The notes under the pieces: model-generated
Databases searched by the model: none
What the model saw: only the letters and a program-made list of their open reading frames with translations
What the model was told of the DNA's origin: nothing
Shown: one piece after another, positions 43,308 to 55,118 of the stretch
Numbering within the stretch: the stretch's first letter is position 1
How the letters are laid out: every line of letters begins with the position of its first letter
NCBI RefSeq assembly: GCF_004119455.1
Contig: NZ_NRQT01000006.1
Location: 62,001 to 126,000, forward strand
Length of the DNA: 64,000 nt
Reading direction: 5' to 3'
Source: Chryseobacterium sp. CH25
GTDB taxonomy: Bacteria > Bacteroidota > Bacteroidia > Flavobacteriales > Weeksellaceae
Made by a program: the position numbers and the translations under genes

Positions 43308-45434
43308 ATGAAACCGCATATCCTTCTTATCGCCACTTTATTAAGTGCTTTTGCAGCTGGACAAACGAAAGATTCTGCTAACAATGTAAAAACTATTGAA
43401 ACGGTCATGGTAAATGGCAAAAAAGCTTTAGTAGAGCGTAAAGTAGATCGCCTTGTTTATAATATTCAAAACTCTATGCTATCTAATGGAAGCAGTGGAA
43501 CTGAAGTATTAGCAAGCAATCCTCTACTTAAAGTGGATGAGGACAAAGGAATTGTTTCTATAGCTGGGAAAAACGGGGTTTCTGTAATGGTAAACGACAG
43601 AATGCTGAATCTTTCTGGTGTTGAGCTTATCAATTACTTGAGAAACCTTCGTTCAGAAAACATCCTGAAAATTGAGGTAATTACAACTCCCCCAGCAAAA
43701 TATGAGGCCCAGGGAAACAGCGGAATTATCAATATTGTATTAAAAAAGAATGTAGATCTTGGCTGGAGCGGATATTTAAATACTTATTATAATCAAAGGA
43801 CTTATGGGAGCTTTGGTGGTGCAACAGGAATCAACTACCAGGATAAAAAAATAAAGGCAACCGTAAAATTTCAGGGATTTGATACAGCAAAACGTTCTGT
43901 AGAAAACTTCAAGATTGTTGGGAATGAGTCTTCCTTCAGCAGAGATGAAAGAAGGGATATGTACAATGGTCTTGGACTTAATGCAAATGTTGATTATTCT
44001 CTTTCAGATCAATCTAATATCGGATTCATCTATGATATTACAAAAGGAAATATTGATATGGATATTTATTCTACTCAAAATTACTTCACCGGAAATACGC
44101 CTACGCTATTAACAGAGACAAACTCTCAGCACCGTTCTGCTTTTACAACACAAATGTTGAATACTTATTTTGATCATAAATTTGGAGATCATAAATTAAG
44201 CCTGGGATATAATTATTATGGCAATACTCCTGATACTCAGGTTAATTTTATCACTACAGATCTTTCGGATAGCTCTAAAGAAACGGTTCGAAATCTGTCT
44301 GCTGTAGATTATAAGATTTCATCCGCACAAGCAGACCTTACATTAAATTTTAAAAAAATACAGGTAGAAACCGGTGCTAAATACAGCCAGTTCTCCAATA
44401 ATTCAGATATTGAATATTTTGATCTGAAAAATGGAAATTATGAAATTGATTTGAACAAAACCAATCAGTTTGAGTATAATGAGAAGAATTATGCAGCCTA
44501 TATCAGTGCCGGTAAGGATTTTGGTGAAAAATGGTCAGCCAAGGCAGGTATCCGCTATGAATATGTTCAGACCAACAGCTACTCTCCTACTACACAGTCA
44601 CAGACAGAGAACAATTACGGAAAGTTCTTTCCTACAGCTTATATCTCGTATAAAGCCAATAGCAGCAATCAGTTCAGTCTTAATTATTCAAGAAGAATTA
44701 ACCGTCCTAGCTTTCATGCTTTGAATCCTTTCAGATGGTATTCTAATCCACGCAGTTATTATGCCGGAAATCCTGAATTGCAGCCTTCTTTCAATGATAA
44801 TATTGAGTTTAATTATATTTTTAAAAATAAATTTTCCGCCAATCTGTATTACCAGAGAACAACCAATAATTTTGGTCAGATCTTATTTCTTGATTACCAA
44901 TCTGTTACCAGCAGCTATTATAATTATTACAATCAGAATACTTATGGGATTAATTTCAATTATACAGATACCTTCTTTAAATTCTGGGAAAGTAATATCT
45001 CTACGTCTTTCAGTTATAATGAAACGCAGATTACGAAGTTCAACCTTATCCCAAAGAACGGACAGTCATTTTATTATTCATTGAAAAATACTTTTCAGCT
45101 CAATAAGGCTAAAACATTTTTCTTCTTCGTGAATTATTGGGAAACATTACCAACCAGAGATGGAAATACATATCAGAAAAACATGGGAAGCCTGGATGCA
45201 GGAATAAAAATGAGTTTTATAGAAAAAGCTTTTCAAATTAACCTTTCTGTAACAGACATCTTTAAACAAGGCAGATTCATAGGAGATGCTTATTATGCTG
45301 ATAATACTCAATCTTTTAATAATTATTGGGACGCCAGAAAACTGAATATAAGTGTGACTTATAATTTTGGAAATCAGAAAGTAAAATCCAATACCAGAGC
45401 CGTTAATTTTGAAGAAAAACAAAGAGCTCAATAA
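43308..45434 (+). CDS. TonB-dependent outer-membrane beta-barrel receptor
   Basis: A 708-residue protein starting at MKPHILLIATLLSAFAAGQ (signal peptide). The plug-like N-terminal domain (LSNGSSGTEVLASNPLLKVD, IEVITTPPAKYEAQGNSGII) is followed by an OMP_b-brl_3-type barrel with many Tyr-Asn rich strands and the block SRRINRPSFHALNPF. It has no SusD partner, so glycan import is unlikely. It is divergent from the LytS/LytTR genes across about 180 bases. Ligand unknown. A leading ATG at 43269 would only add residues before the signal peptide. Confidence 0.85.
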   Translation: MKPHILLIATLLSAFAAGQTKDSANNVKTIETVMVNGKKALVERKVDRLVYNIQNSMLSNGSSGTEVLASNPLLKVDEDKGIVSIAGKNGVSVMVNDRMLNLSGVELINYLRNLRSENILKIEVITTPPAKYEAQGNSGIINIVLKKNVDLGWSGYLNTYYNQRTYGSFGGATGINYQDKKIKATVKFQGFDTAKRSVENFKIVGNESSFSRDERRDMYNGLGLNANVDYSLSDQSNIGFIYDITKGNIDMDIYSTQNYFTGNTPTLLTETNSQHRSAFTTQMLNTYFDHKFGDHKLSLGYNYYGNTPDTQVNFITTDLSDSSKETVRNLSAVDYKISSAQADLTLNFKKIQVETGAKYSQFSNNSDIEYFDLKNGNYEIDLNKTNQFEYNEKNYAAYISAGKDFGEKWSAKAGIRYEYVQTNSYSPTTQSQTENNYGKFFPTAYISYKANSSNQFSLNYSRRINRPSFHALNPFRWYSNPRSYYAGNPELQPSFNDNIEFNYIFKNKFSANLYYQRTTNNFGQILFLDYQSVTSSYYNYYNQNTYGINFNYTDTFFKFWESNISTSFSYNETQITKFNLIPKNGQSFYYSLKNTFQLNKAKTFFFFVNYWETLPTRDGNTYQKNMGSLDAGIKMSFIEKAFQINLSVTDIFKQGRFIGDAYYADNTQSFNNYWDARKLNISVTYNFGNQKVKSNTRAVNFEEKQRAQ

Positions 45435-45499
45435 CTTAAAAACTTTTAACCTTCTCTATACAAAAACTAATAACCGTGAGAATTTGTAATGAACAGGGA

Positions 45500-45645
45500 A
45501 AGTTAAAAAGTGGAAGCTGGAAGAGAAAAGCTGAAAGTTATTCTTAATCATACACATACTGATTAAGGCCATAAAGTTCTCTTAAAAAAACACAAACATT
45601 TTAGGAAATTTATGACTTTCAGCTTTCCAGTTTCAAACTCCTACA
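45500..45645. repeat. Inverted repeat of GAAGCTGGAAG / CTTTCAGCTTTCCAG type
   Basis: Left arm gtggaagctggaagagaaaag continuing ctgaaagtt; right arm actttcagctttccagtttc. The arms are related as an imperfect inverted repeat about 140 bases apart. The 359-base gap between the two receptor genes holds this and AT-rich sequence; no gene is seen. Confidence 0.55.
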
Positions 45646-45793
45646 TTTTATTAGACTATTTTTCAAAACACTCAGAAATACCTTCCATACCATCATTGTG
45701 ATAATATGCAATTCTAAAAATTAATAAAATTACCTAAGTACCTGTAACAAAGTTTCTTTTTTAGCGTCTAACCGGATAGTAGTAAAAAACATT

Positions 45794-48031
45794 ATGAAAA
45801 AAACTCTATTCGCTATATCGCTGGTAAGCTCGGTATTTGCCTTTTCTCAGGAAAAAAATAATAGCACCAAAGAAAAGCAAATTGACGGCATTGTTATCAC
45901 TAAAACTAAAAAAGCCGTTGAACAAAAAGCAGACCGTACTATTTTTGATTTTTCTGAACAGCCTCAACTTAATAACGGAAACGTTTTAGAAGGAATTAAA
46001 AAGCTTCCGGGTCTTGTATCTACAGATATTGCCGGGATGATGTATCAGGGAAAAATGCTGGATGTTTATCTTAACGGAAGACCTTTAAACATTACCTCCA
46101 ATGAATTAAATTCTTTTCTTGAAAGCATGCCGGCCAATTCTGTAGAGAGAATTGAAGTCGTTACGCAGCCGGGAGCAGAATTTCCTGCTACATCAGGAGG
46201 TGCTGTGATGAATATTATTACGAATAAAAACGCCAACAAATACCTAAGCGCCACCTATTCCGGAAATTACACCTTCACCAATTACGATAAATACAGAAGC
46301 AGAACTACCAATTCCATTAATTTAAATGCCAGAAATAAATATTTTGGATGGCAGCTTAATGTGGGACAAAATTATCGTGAAAGTATGATGAATACACAGC
46401 AGGATGACTTATTAAACGGTAATACAGATCGATTTGCCCGTACTTATTTTGCTAAGGCAGGGGTAACTTTTGATCTTGGACAGGACAGACTATTGCTGAA
46501 TTACGATATTTATCACAATAACAATGATAATTATACTTTAAGTAATGGTAAAGGTGACCGAACCTACGATAAGAATTCACCTAATAAAGTTTATATCAGA
46601 GACTATACTTTCGGATCTTCAGATGCTGCAAGAACCAATACAGTAAGGCAGGAAGCCGTGGTAACTTATCAGAAACGCTTCTCTGATAAATCTCAGAAAT
46701 TAGACTTCCAGCTTGGTTATACAAAGGCATACACTAAATTTGGACAGGATAATATATTCTTTGACAAGACTTTTGAAGAAACCTCTACCCTGCCTGAACA
46801 ACGTCTTCCAACAACAACTCAGGGAAATCTGTTAAGCAATAATTCTGATATGAGAATTGCTAATCTTAAGGTTGATTATTCTCAACCCATCAAGTTTCTT
46901 GATGGAGGAAAAGTGAGTGCCGGAGGGTTGTATGAAAGACAGGATTATGATACGGAAAGTAAAGGGTTAAAAAACCTTGAATACCAAAGACAGACAGCTT
47001 CTACTTACCTTGAATTTCAGGCTAAATTGAAAAAGTTTGACTTCACTTTGGGATCACGTTTTGAAAACTATGACATTTCAGGAGTCACCAGATATTTTGA
47101 TAAAGATGAAAAGCTTGTTCAGGCTGACCTGCTTCCATTTAATAAGTTTAAATTCTTTCCGAATGCCAGTATACAGTATAACCTGATGAACCAGGTATAT
47201 GTGGCTGCGAATTACAACAAAAAGATAAGCTTACCAAGTATTTCTGCTCTAAACCCGAATAATACCACATTTGGAGGGCCAAATACTCAAATCACTGGTA
47301 ATGCCAATCTTCAGCCTACCATTTTTGATAACTATGAGTTGAAAATTTCGGCTTTTGATTATGCATTCATAGGATACAGTGTAAGTTCAGCCAGCAATCA
47401 GGTGGCACAGATCATTAGAAAAGATGGTAGAAATCTTTACAATGAGCAGATTAATATCTCTAACATGAAAATTCACAATTTCAATGTTGGACTTCCTGTT
47501 CCATTTCAGATTTTTACCAAGTCCATAGGTGAGATTATGAAATCGAACTTCAATCCTGACAAAATGAATTTCATGTACATTTATGCGGGATATCAGAAAC
47601 ATGAGATTGATAACCTCAACAATAAAGGATTCTGGATTCTTAACCTGATGACCCAGTTGATTCTTCCAAAAGATATTAAACTGACAGCGAATTACAGCTA
47701 TCTGACACCAAAAGCAGGATATTTTTACTTCACGGCAGAGAAGCCATTTAGCAATAACTTAGATATTACCCTGACGAAAAAGTTTATGAACAATCGTCTT
47801 ACAGTCTCAGTTTTTGCGAATGATATTTTCAATGGTCAGATCATGCAGGTACGTTCCAATCCACCATTAGGAGAGAATGTAATGCTTAGAACAAAATACG
47901 ATTCAAGAAACTTCGGAATTTCCATCAATTACAAAATTCCAACAAGAAATAAATTGGCGAAAGAGGATCCAAACATCCTAAACCAAACCAAGAAAGAGGA
48001 TAACGGTGGCGTTATGCAGCAAGGGCAATAA
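45794..48031 (+). CDS. Second TonB-dependent outer-membrane beta-barrel receptor
   Basis: A 745-residue protein with a signal peptide (MKKTLFAISLVSSVFAFSQ). The plug region shows EGIKKLPGLVSTDIAGMMYQ and VERIEVVTQPGAEFPATSGG. The barrel is of the same type as the previous gene, with SLPSISALNPNNTTF matching its NRPSFHALNPF block and the C-terminus ending in disordered Gln/Lys-rich residues. The two share architecture but not close sequence and probably arose by old duplication. Ligand unknown. A terminator follows. Confidence 0.85.
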   Translation: MKKTLFAISLVSSVFAFSQEKNNSTKEKQIDGIVITKTKKAVEQKADRTIFDFSEQPQLNNGNVLEGIKKLPGLVSTDIAGMMYQGKMLDVYLNGRPLNITSNELNSFLESMPANSVERIEVVTQPGAEFPATSGGAVMNIITNKNANKYLSATYSGNYTFTNYDKYRSRTTNSINLNARNKYFGWQLNVGQNYRESMMNTQQDDLLNGNTDRFARTYFAKAGVTFDLGQDRLLLNYDIYHNNNDNYTLSNGKGDRTYDKNSPNKVYIRDYTFGSSDAARTNTVRQEAVVTYQKRFSDKSQKLDFQLGYTKAYTKFGQDNIFFDKTFEETSTLPEQRLPTTTQGNLLSNNSDMRIANLKVDYSQPIKFLDGGKVSAGGLYERQDYDTESKGLKNLEYQRQTASTYLEFQAKLKKFDFTLGSRFENYDISGVTRYFDKDEKLVQADLLPFNKFKFFPNASIQYNLMNQVYVAANYNKKISLPSISALNPNNTTFGGPNTQITGNANLQPTIFDNYELKISAFDYAFIGYSVSSASNQVAQIIRKDGRNLYNEQINISNMKIHNFNVGLPVPFQIFTKSIGEIMKSNFNPDKMNFMYIYAGYQKHEIDNLNNKGFWILNLMTQLILPKDIKLTANYSYLTPKAGYFYFTAEKPFSNNLDITLTKKFMNNRLTVSVFANDIFNGQIMQVRSNPPLGENVMLRTKYDSRNFGISINYKIPTRNKLAKEDPNILNQTKKEDNGGVMQQGQ

Positions 48032-48054
48032 TAGATTTAAATGATTAATAACCG

Positions 48055-48095
48055 AAAATGAGGCAGTGATACGATTACTGCCTCATTTTTATTTT
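48055..48095 (+). terminator. Intrinsic terminator after receptor 2
   Basis: AAAATGAGGCAGT pairs with ACTGCCTCATTTT (13 bp) around a 9-base loop, with a T-rich end. Confidence 0.9.
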
Positions 48096-48121
48096 TATTG
48101 ATTCTATACTGATGACAAAGA

Positions 48122-48223
48122 TATCTCACGCAGATTTAGTAAATAACGCAGATTTTTTTTCATAGAGTTATAACACTCCCACACTAAGATCTGCGAAATC
48201 TGTGTGATCTACGAGAAACAAAA
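48122..48223. repeat. Dispersed CGCAGATT-type repeat, long inverted copy
   Basis: Left arm tctcacgcagatttagtaaa and taacgcagatt; right arm aagatctgcgaaatctgtgt then gatctacgaga. The arms are imperfectly inverted and can form a hairpin of about 100 bases between convergent genes. Confidence 0.65.
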
Positions 48224-48235
48224 ATCTCATCCATC

Positions 48236-48943
48236 TTAAAAATCTAAGGTTTGAAATCTCCAGTTCAGCGTATCAATTAAAGTTAACTGATTGAGATTTA
48301 CAGGTAGATCCGTAATAATTTTCAAGGTTTGAAGCGCCATCATGCTCCCTACAATTCCTGGAAGAGCACCCAAAACTCCCAAGCTGTCACAATCCGGCAA
48401 TTCTTCATCAAAAGGTGGCTCAGGAAATATATCCCGTAAATTTTTACTTCCTTGATGATTGAACACGGCCATCTGTCCGGAAAACCCTAAAATACTTCCA
48501 TAGACCAATGTTTTATTCAATGCAACGCAGGTATCATTTACCAGATATCTTGTTGAGAAATTATCTGAACCATCTACAATAATATCATATTGAGAAAGTA
48601 TTTCTGAGGCATTGGAAGCATCAATCTTTTGTTCAATCCCAATTATTTTCACATGATGATTGAGACTGTTTACAAACTTCTCAGCACTCGTGATTTTCAG
48701 AACTCCTACTTCGTTTTCGGTATGAATGATCTGGCGATTGAGGTTATGAAGTTCTACCTGATCAAAATCTGCAATGCCTATAGTCCCAACTCCTGCCGCT
48801 GCCAGATATTGAATCACCGGACTTCCTAACCCACCAGCACCTATCACAAGAACTTTTGAAGCCATTATCTTCTTTTGCCCTTCCAATCCTATTTCCTCAA
48901 TAAAAATCTGACGGCTGTATCTTTTAAAAACATCTTCTTGCAT
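48236..48943 (-). CDS. thiF: ThiF/MoeB-family adenylyltransferase
   Basis: A 235-residue E1-like enzyme that adenylates the C-terminal Gly of ThiS. The nucleotide motif is VIGAGGLGSPVIQYLAAAG, with the conserved Asp and Arg residues in DFDQVELHNLNRQ. The Cys in LPDCDSLGVLGALPG is in the usual catalytic-loop area. The CxxC pairs that bind zinc in E. coli ThiF/MoeB are absent (NLRDIFPEPP replaces CYRCLFPEPP). Last gene of the thiamine operon, 15 bases after thiH. A MoeB role in molybdopterin synthesis cannot be ruled out, but context favours ThiF. Confidence 0.88.
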   Translation of the reverse strand: MQEDVFKRYSRQIFIEEIGLEGQKKIMASKVLVIGAGGLGSPVIQYLAAAGVGTIGIADFDQVELHNLNRQIIHTENEVGVLKITSAEKFVNSLNHHVKIIGIEQKIDASNASEILSQYDIIVDGSDNFSTRYLVNDTCVALNKTLVYGSILGFSGQMAVFNHQGSKNLRDIFPEPPFDEELPDCDSLGVLGALPGIVGSMMALQTLKIITDLPVNLNQLTLIDTLNWRFQTLDF

Positions 48944-48958
48944 TCTGAACTATATAAT

Positions 48959-50077
48959 TTAAACTCCGCTATAAACAGCATCCCAATCTTTCATTACCGG
49001 ATCATATCCTGATTTTTTAATCATCGTTTTAATTTCTTCCATGCTTCTTTCATCACTGGTTTCAAACTGTTCCAGAGATTCCTTGTCTACGGCATATCCA
49101 CCCGGGTTGGTTTTTGAACCTGCACTCATCGTTGTGGCTCCCAATGCTACAATATGATTTCTGAAATTTTCATTTTCTCTTGTGGAGATCGATATTTCAA
49201 GGTCTTCATTCCAGATTCTGTAGGCACAGATCAGTTGCAGTAAATCTTTATCTTCCATAATAAAATTAGGTTCAATGATTCCTTCTGCAGGTCTCAGCCT
49301 TGGAAATGACACTGAAAATTTACTTTTCCAGTACTGCTTTTGAAGATAATCGATGTGAAGAGCATTGAAAAAGCTGTCTACCCTCCAATCTTCAAGCCCA
49401 AGCAATACTCCCAATCCCATTTTATGAATTCCGGCCCGGCCAATTCTGTCGGGAGTATCCAGGCGAAAATAGAAATTGGATTTTTTACCTTTCGGATGAT
49501 ATTCTTTATATACTTCCTGATGGTAGGTTTCCTGATATACCAATACAGAATGTACTCCTTCTTCATGAAGAAGTTTGTACTCTGATTCTTTTAAAGGCTG
49601 TACTTCAATGGAAATATTAGAAAAATGAGGTCTCAGTAAACGAACAGCATTCTGAAAATAAGGAACCCCTACTATTTTATTGGCTTCACCACTCACCAGT
49701 AGAACATGGTTTACTCCCATTGATTTTAAAACAGTGCTTTCTATCATCAATTCAGAGTCTGAAAGTATTTTTCTCCTAAGGTTGTTATCAAGACTGAATC
49801 CACAGTAGGTACAAATATTCTGACATTCATTACTCAGATACAAAGGCGCATACAACTGAATGGTCTTTCCAAAGCGTTTTTGAGTTAAAGCTCTTGTCAT
49901 ATTCGCCATGAGCTCTAACTCCTGTGAAGCTGCTGGGGAGAGCAGGTTCAGAAAGTCATCCAGTGTTCTGTTTCTTTTCTGAAGACTGTTTCTAACCTCG
50001 GAAATTGTCACTTTTTCAAGTCTGGTTTTTACTTCATCCCATTGGTACTGTTCGAAAACCTCCTTAAAACTATTCAT
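48959..50077 (-). CDS. thiH: 2-iminoacetate synthase (tyrosine lyase) ThiH
   Basis: A 372-residue radical-SAM enzyme that splits tyrosine to dehydroglycine (2-iminoacetate) and p-cresol, supplying the thiazole nitrogen and carbon. The cluster motif is CQNICTYC with C85, C89 and C92. The BATS-type C-terminal region follows. Using ThiH rather than ThiO means an oxygen-independent route. The gene lies 11 bases after thiG, its functional partner. Confidence 0.95.
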   Translation of the reverse strand: MNSFKEVFEQYQWDEVKTRLEKVTISEVRNSLQKRNRTLDDFLNLLSPAASQELELMANMTRALTQKRFGKTIQLYAPLYLSNECQNICTYCGFSLDNNLRRKILSDSELMIESTVLKSMGVNHVLLVSGEANKIVGVPYFQNAVRLLRPHFSNISIEVQPLKESEYKLLHEEGVHSVLVYQETYHQEVYKEYHPKGKKSNFYFRLDTPDRIGRAGIHKMGLGVLLGLEDWRVDSFFNALHIDYLQKQYWKSKFSVSFPRLRPAEGIIEPNFIMEDKDLLQLICAYRIWNEDLEISISTRENENFRNHIVALGATTMSAGSKTNPGGYAVDKESLEQFETSDERSMEEIKTMIKKSGYDPVMKDWDAVYSGV

Positions 50078-50088
50078 GATTCTGATTT

Positions 50089-50865
50089 TTATTCAAACAA
50101 AAACGAAGTTAGCGGGCTTGATGCTTCAGCATGGTTCGCTATAGCTCCCAAACCGGATTCAAAAGCTCTTCTTCCGGCAATAACGCCTTCTTTAAAAGCA
50201 ACAGCCATATTCACCGGATTTCTGGCCACTGCAATAGCGGTATTCACCAAAACAGCATCAGCTCCCATCTCCATTGCTTTTGCAGCATCAGATGGTGCTC
50301 CAATTCCGGCATCTACAACAACAGGAACGTTACTTTGGCTGATGATAATTTCTAAGAAATCCAACGTCCTCAAACCTTTATTTGTCCCAATAGGCGCCCC
50401 TAAAGGCATTACGACAGCAGTTCCTACATCTTCAAGACGTTTGCATAAAACCGGATCAGCGTGAATATAAGGCATTACGACGAAACCTAATTTTGCTAAC
50501 TCTTCCGTTGCATACAGCGTTTCAATAGGATCTGGTAATAAATATTTTGGATCCGGGTGAATTTCTAATTTTACCCAGTTGGTTTCTAAAGCTTCTCTGG
50601 CTAATTGTGCTGCTAAAACAGCTTCTTTAGCTGTTCTTGCCCCTGAAGTATTGGGCAAAAGGTGAACATTAGTTCCTTTTAATGAATCTAATAAATCATC
50701 TTCGGCCGATTGAGCATCAATTCTTTTTAAAGCCATTGTAACCATGTTAGATTCTGACGCAACAACAGAGGCTGCCATATCTTCAAGACTTCCGAATTTT
50801 CCTGTTCCTAAAAACAATCTTGATTCAAAAGTTCTGTCTGCTATTATTAATTTTTGATTATGCAT
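50089..50865 (-). CDS. thiG: Thiazole synthase ThiG
   Basis: A 258-residue TIM-barrel enzyme forming the thiazole phosphate from DXP, 2-iminoacetate and ThiS-thiocarboxylate. The Schiff-base Lys is K99 in [10 protein letters not shown]. Phosphate-binding [20 protein letters not shown] and [10 protein letters not shown] are typical. It overlaps thiE by 8 bases and precedes thiH. Confidence 0.96.
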   Translation of the reverse strand: MHNQKLIIADRTFESRLFLGTGKFGSLEDMAASVVASESNMVTMALKRIDAQSAEDDLLDSLKGTNVHLLPNTSGARTAKEAVLAAQLAREALETNWVKLEIHPDPKYLLPDPIETLYATEELAKLGFVVMPYIHADPVLCKRLEDVGTAVVMPLGAPIGTNKGLRTLDFLEIIISQSNVPVVVDAGIGAPSDAAKAMEMGADAVLVNTAIAVARNPVNMAVAFKEGVIAGRRAFESGLGAIANHAEASSPLTSFLFE

Positions 50866-51478
50866 ATATCATTGCTTTTTTAAATTCATTAATGATGGTC
50901 GGCTGGCTAGTAATCTGCCCTGAAACAGCTGCTCCATAAATTCCGATCTGCTGTAATGTCTGAATATCTTCAAGGCTTACCCCTCCAATCGCAAATATTC
51001 TAGGAATCATCTTTCTTTTTTCCTTGAGTTGGTTTATAATTTCCTGATATCCTTCAAATCCAAGAATAGGACTGAGCTTTTCTTTTGTAGAAGTGAATCG
51101 TAATGGTCCCAACCCAATATAATCACATGATTCTTCTATTCTTTGAAGGACATCTAAAATTGTATTGGCTGTTCCGCCAATGATCTTATCCTCATCTAAA
51201 ATCATTCTTGCTTCTTCAATGGAACCATCATTTAACCCTAAATGGACTCCATCAGCATCTATTCTCTTTGCCAACTGAACATGATCATTGATTATACAGA
51301 TTGACTGATATTCTACGCAAAGTTTCTTTGATGTTTCACAAAGGTTTATTAATTCATTTTCAGGAGCATTTTTCCAACGGATCTGTATCCATTTAATCCC
51401 ATTATCCAAGGCTTTCCGGATATTATGTTCCTGTTCCTGTCTTGTATTTCCCTGTGAGATGTACTGTAATTTTTCCAT
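50858..51478 (-). CDS. thiE: Thiamine-phosphate synthase ThiE
   Basis: A 206-residue TIM-barrel enzyme coupling HMP-PP and thiazole phosphate to thiamine phosphate. Motifs are IQIRWKN near the start, [20 protein letters not shown] with the catalytic Asp, GGTANTI, and [17 protein letters not shown]. It is closer to canonical ThiE than the paralogue upstream. It overlaps thiG by 8 bases and follows the TenI-like gene by 93 bases. Confidence 0.9.
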   Translation of the reverse strand: MEKLQYISQGNTRQEQEHNIRKALDNGIKWIQIRWKNAPENELINLCETSKKLCVEYQSICIINDHVQLAKRIDADGVHLGLNDGSIEEARMILDEDKIIGGTANTILDVLQRIEESCDYIGLGPLRFTSTKEKLSPILGFEGYQEIINQLKEKRKMIPRIFAIGGVSLEDIQTLQQIGIYGAAVSGQITSQPTIINEFKKAMIYA

Positions 51479-51571
51479 ATTGACTATGAATGTGTCCCGA
51501 ATAAAGAGGGATTACGTTTTTTTAATTGTTCGATATATAATTTCCCTTTTCTACAAGCAAATTCAAGGTTT

Positions 51572-53991
<2,420 letters not shown>

Positions 53992-54198
53992 TTATCCGCC
54001 CTGAGTGGCAGTAATGATTAAAATTGAATCCAGGTTGTTAAGGGAAGTTTCCGCCCAGGCAGACAGCGGAACTATGCGATTGTTAAGGGCTACAGCAATA
54101 CCTTTCTTTTTTCCGGGTAATTCCATAGCCAGTAATGCTTCCAGGTTTTCAGGAAGTATATCAAATGTTTTTCGGGTGTGGTTGATTATAAGTTCCAT
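53992..54198 (-). CDS. thiS: Sulfur carrier protein ThiS
   Basis: A 68-residue beta-grasp protein ending in GG (TATQGG), where ThiF adenylates and a sulfur transferase loads sulfur. The core resembles ubiquitin-like ThiS (MELIINHTRKTFDILPENLE, KKGIAVALNNRIVP). It is the first gene of the operon. Its ATG lies inside a perfect 10-bp hairpin downstream of the TPP aptamer, suggesting translational control. Confidence 0.93.
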   Translation of the reverse strand: MELIINHTRKTFDILPENLEALLAMELPGKKKGIAVALNNRIVPLSAWAETSLNNLDSILIITATQGG

Positions 54199-54229
54199 TC
54201 CTAATAATTTAAATATACTTTAGGAATGG
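54195..54229 (-). promoter_or_regulatory. Start-codon hairpin of the thiS leader
   Basis: In the transcript CCATTCCTAA (54229-54220) pairs perfectly with TTAGGAATGG (54204-54195) around a 15-base loop. The thiS AUG (54198-54196) is within the 3' arm. A second hairpin, TGTACA-N6-TGTACA (54254-54237), lies between it and the aptamer. There is no T-run, so it looks like a device that hides the start codon when TPP is bound. Confidence 0.6.
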
Positions 54230-54267
54230 CTATTATTGTACAATAGAATGTACAGCAAAAGTCATCT

Positions 54268-54346
54268 ACTTTTCCCTACGCTGGTATAATCCAGATCAGG
54301 TTCAAAGGGTAAAGTCTCAGTCTGTAAGAACAGACACCCCTAAAGT
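54268..54346 (-). promoter_or_regulatory. TPP riboswitch of the thiamine operon
   Basis: On the minus strand: P1 ACTTT/AAAGT, AGGGGTG, a P3 stem around TCTGTTCTTACAGA, CTGAGA, TTACCCTTTGAACCTGATC, and CCAGCGTAGGGA. All THI-box core motifs are present. It precedes thiS and should repress the operon when TPP is high. Confidence 0.95.
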
Positions 54347-54435
54347 GTGGGACGAAGTTAGTTATTTTTTCAGAATGGGCAAAATTGAATTTTCCAGAAA
54401 CAAAAAATCCCACTTAACAGCAGGATTTTCTTCTT

Positions 54436-55113
54436 TTATTCTTCACAAGCTCTCCAGATCGCATCATTCTGCGGAACAGGGGCTATAATTTCAATTTTCT
54501 CCTTAGTAACAGGATGAATAAATTCCAGTTTCCTTGCATGAAGGTTGATTCCTCCATCCGGATTGGAACGTGGAGAACCATATTTTAAATCTCCTTTAAT
54601 CGGAACTCCAGTTTTAGATAGCTGAGCTCTAATCTGGTGGTGCCTTCCGGTTTCAAGATCTATTTCAAGAAGCAGATAATTATCTAAAGTTTTGATAACA
54701 TTGTAGGTTAAAATCGCTTCCTTCGCTCCTTCTGTAACTTTTGGAAAGACAATCGCCTTATTATTCTTTTCGTTTTTCTTTAAATAATGAACCAGGCGCT
54801 GACTTTGTGGAATCATTTCTTTGCCCACTACCGCCCAATAAGTCTTTTTAACCTCCCGGTTTTTCACCATCTGAGTGAGACGGGAAAGTGCTTTCGAGGT
54901 TTTAGCATAAATTACAAGCCCGGAAGTAGGACGATCTATACGATGAACCAAGCCAAGAAAAACATTTCCCGGCTTAGCATCTCTTATTTTTATAAAATTC
55001 TTGATGGATTCCAATAGTGATTCATCACCGGTTTTATCGCCCTGTACAAGCTGACCGACTTTTTTATTCACTACCAGAAGATGGTTATCTTCATATACAA
55101 TCTGCTCCTTCAT
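54436..55113 (-). CDS. RluA-family pseudouridine synthase
   Basis: A 225-residue enzyme that isomerises uridine in RNA. The catalytic Asp is in LVHRIDRPTSGLVIYAKT, with RLTQMVKNREVKKTYWAVV and ETGRHHQIRAQLS following, as in RluA/RluC/RluD. No S4 domain is present. Target position in rRNA or tRNA cannot be assigned. It follows the small membrane-protein gene by a few bases, then panB, suggesting one transcript. Confidence 0.9.
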   Translation of the reverse strand: MKEQIVYEDNHLLVVNKKVGQLVQGDKTGDESLLESIKNFIKIRDAKPGNVFLGLVHRIDRPTSGLVIYAKTSKALSRLTQMVKNREVKKTYWAVVGKEMIPQSQRLVHYLKKNEKNNKAIVFPKVTEGAKEAILTYNVIKTLDNYLLLEIDLETGRHHQIRAQLSKTGVPIKGDLKYGSPRSNPDGGINLHARKLEFIHPVTKEKIEIIAPVPQNDAIWRACEE

Positions 55114-55118
55114 CCAGT

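Noticed and set aside
5831..48223. CRISPR-like repeats from the CACAGATT elements
   Set aside because: Copies are kilobases apart, unequal and without regular spacers or cas genes.
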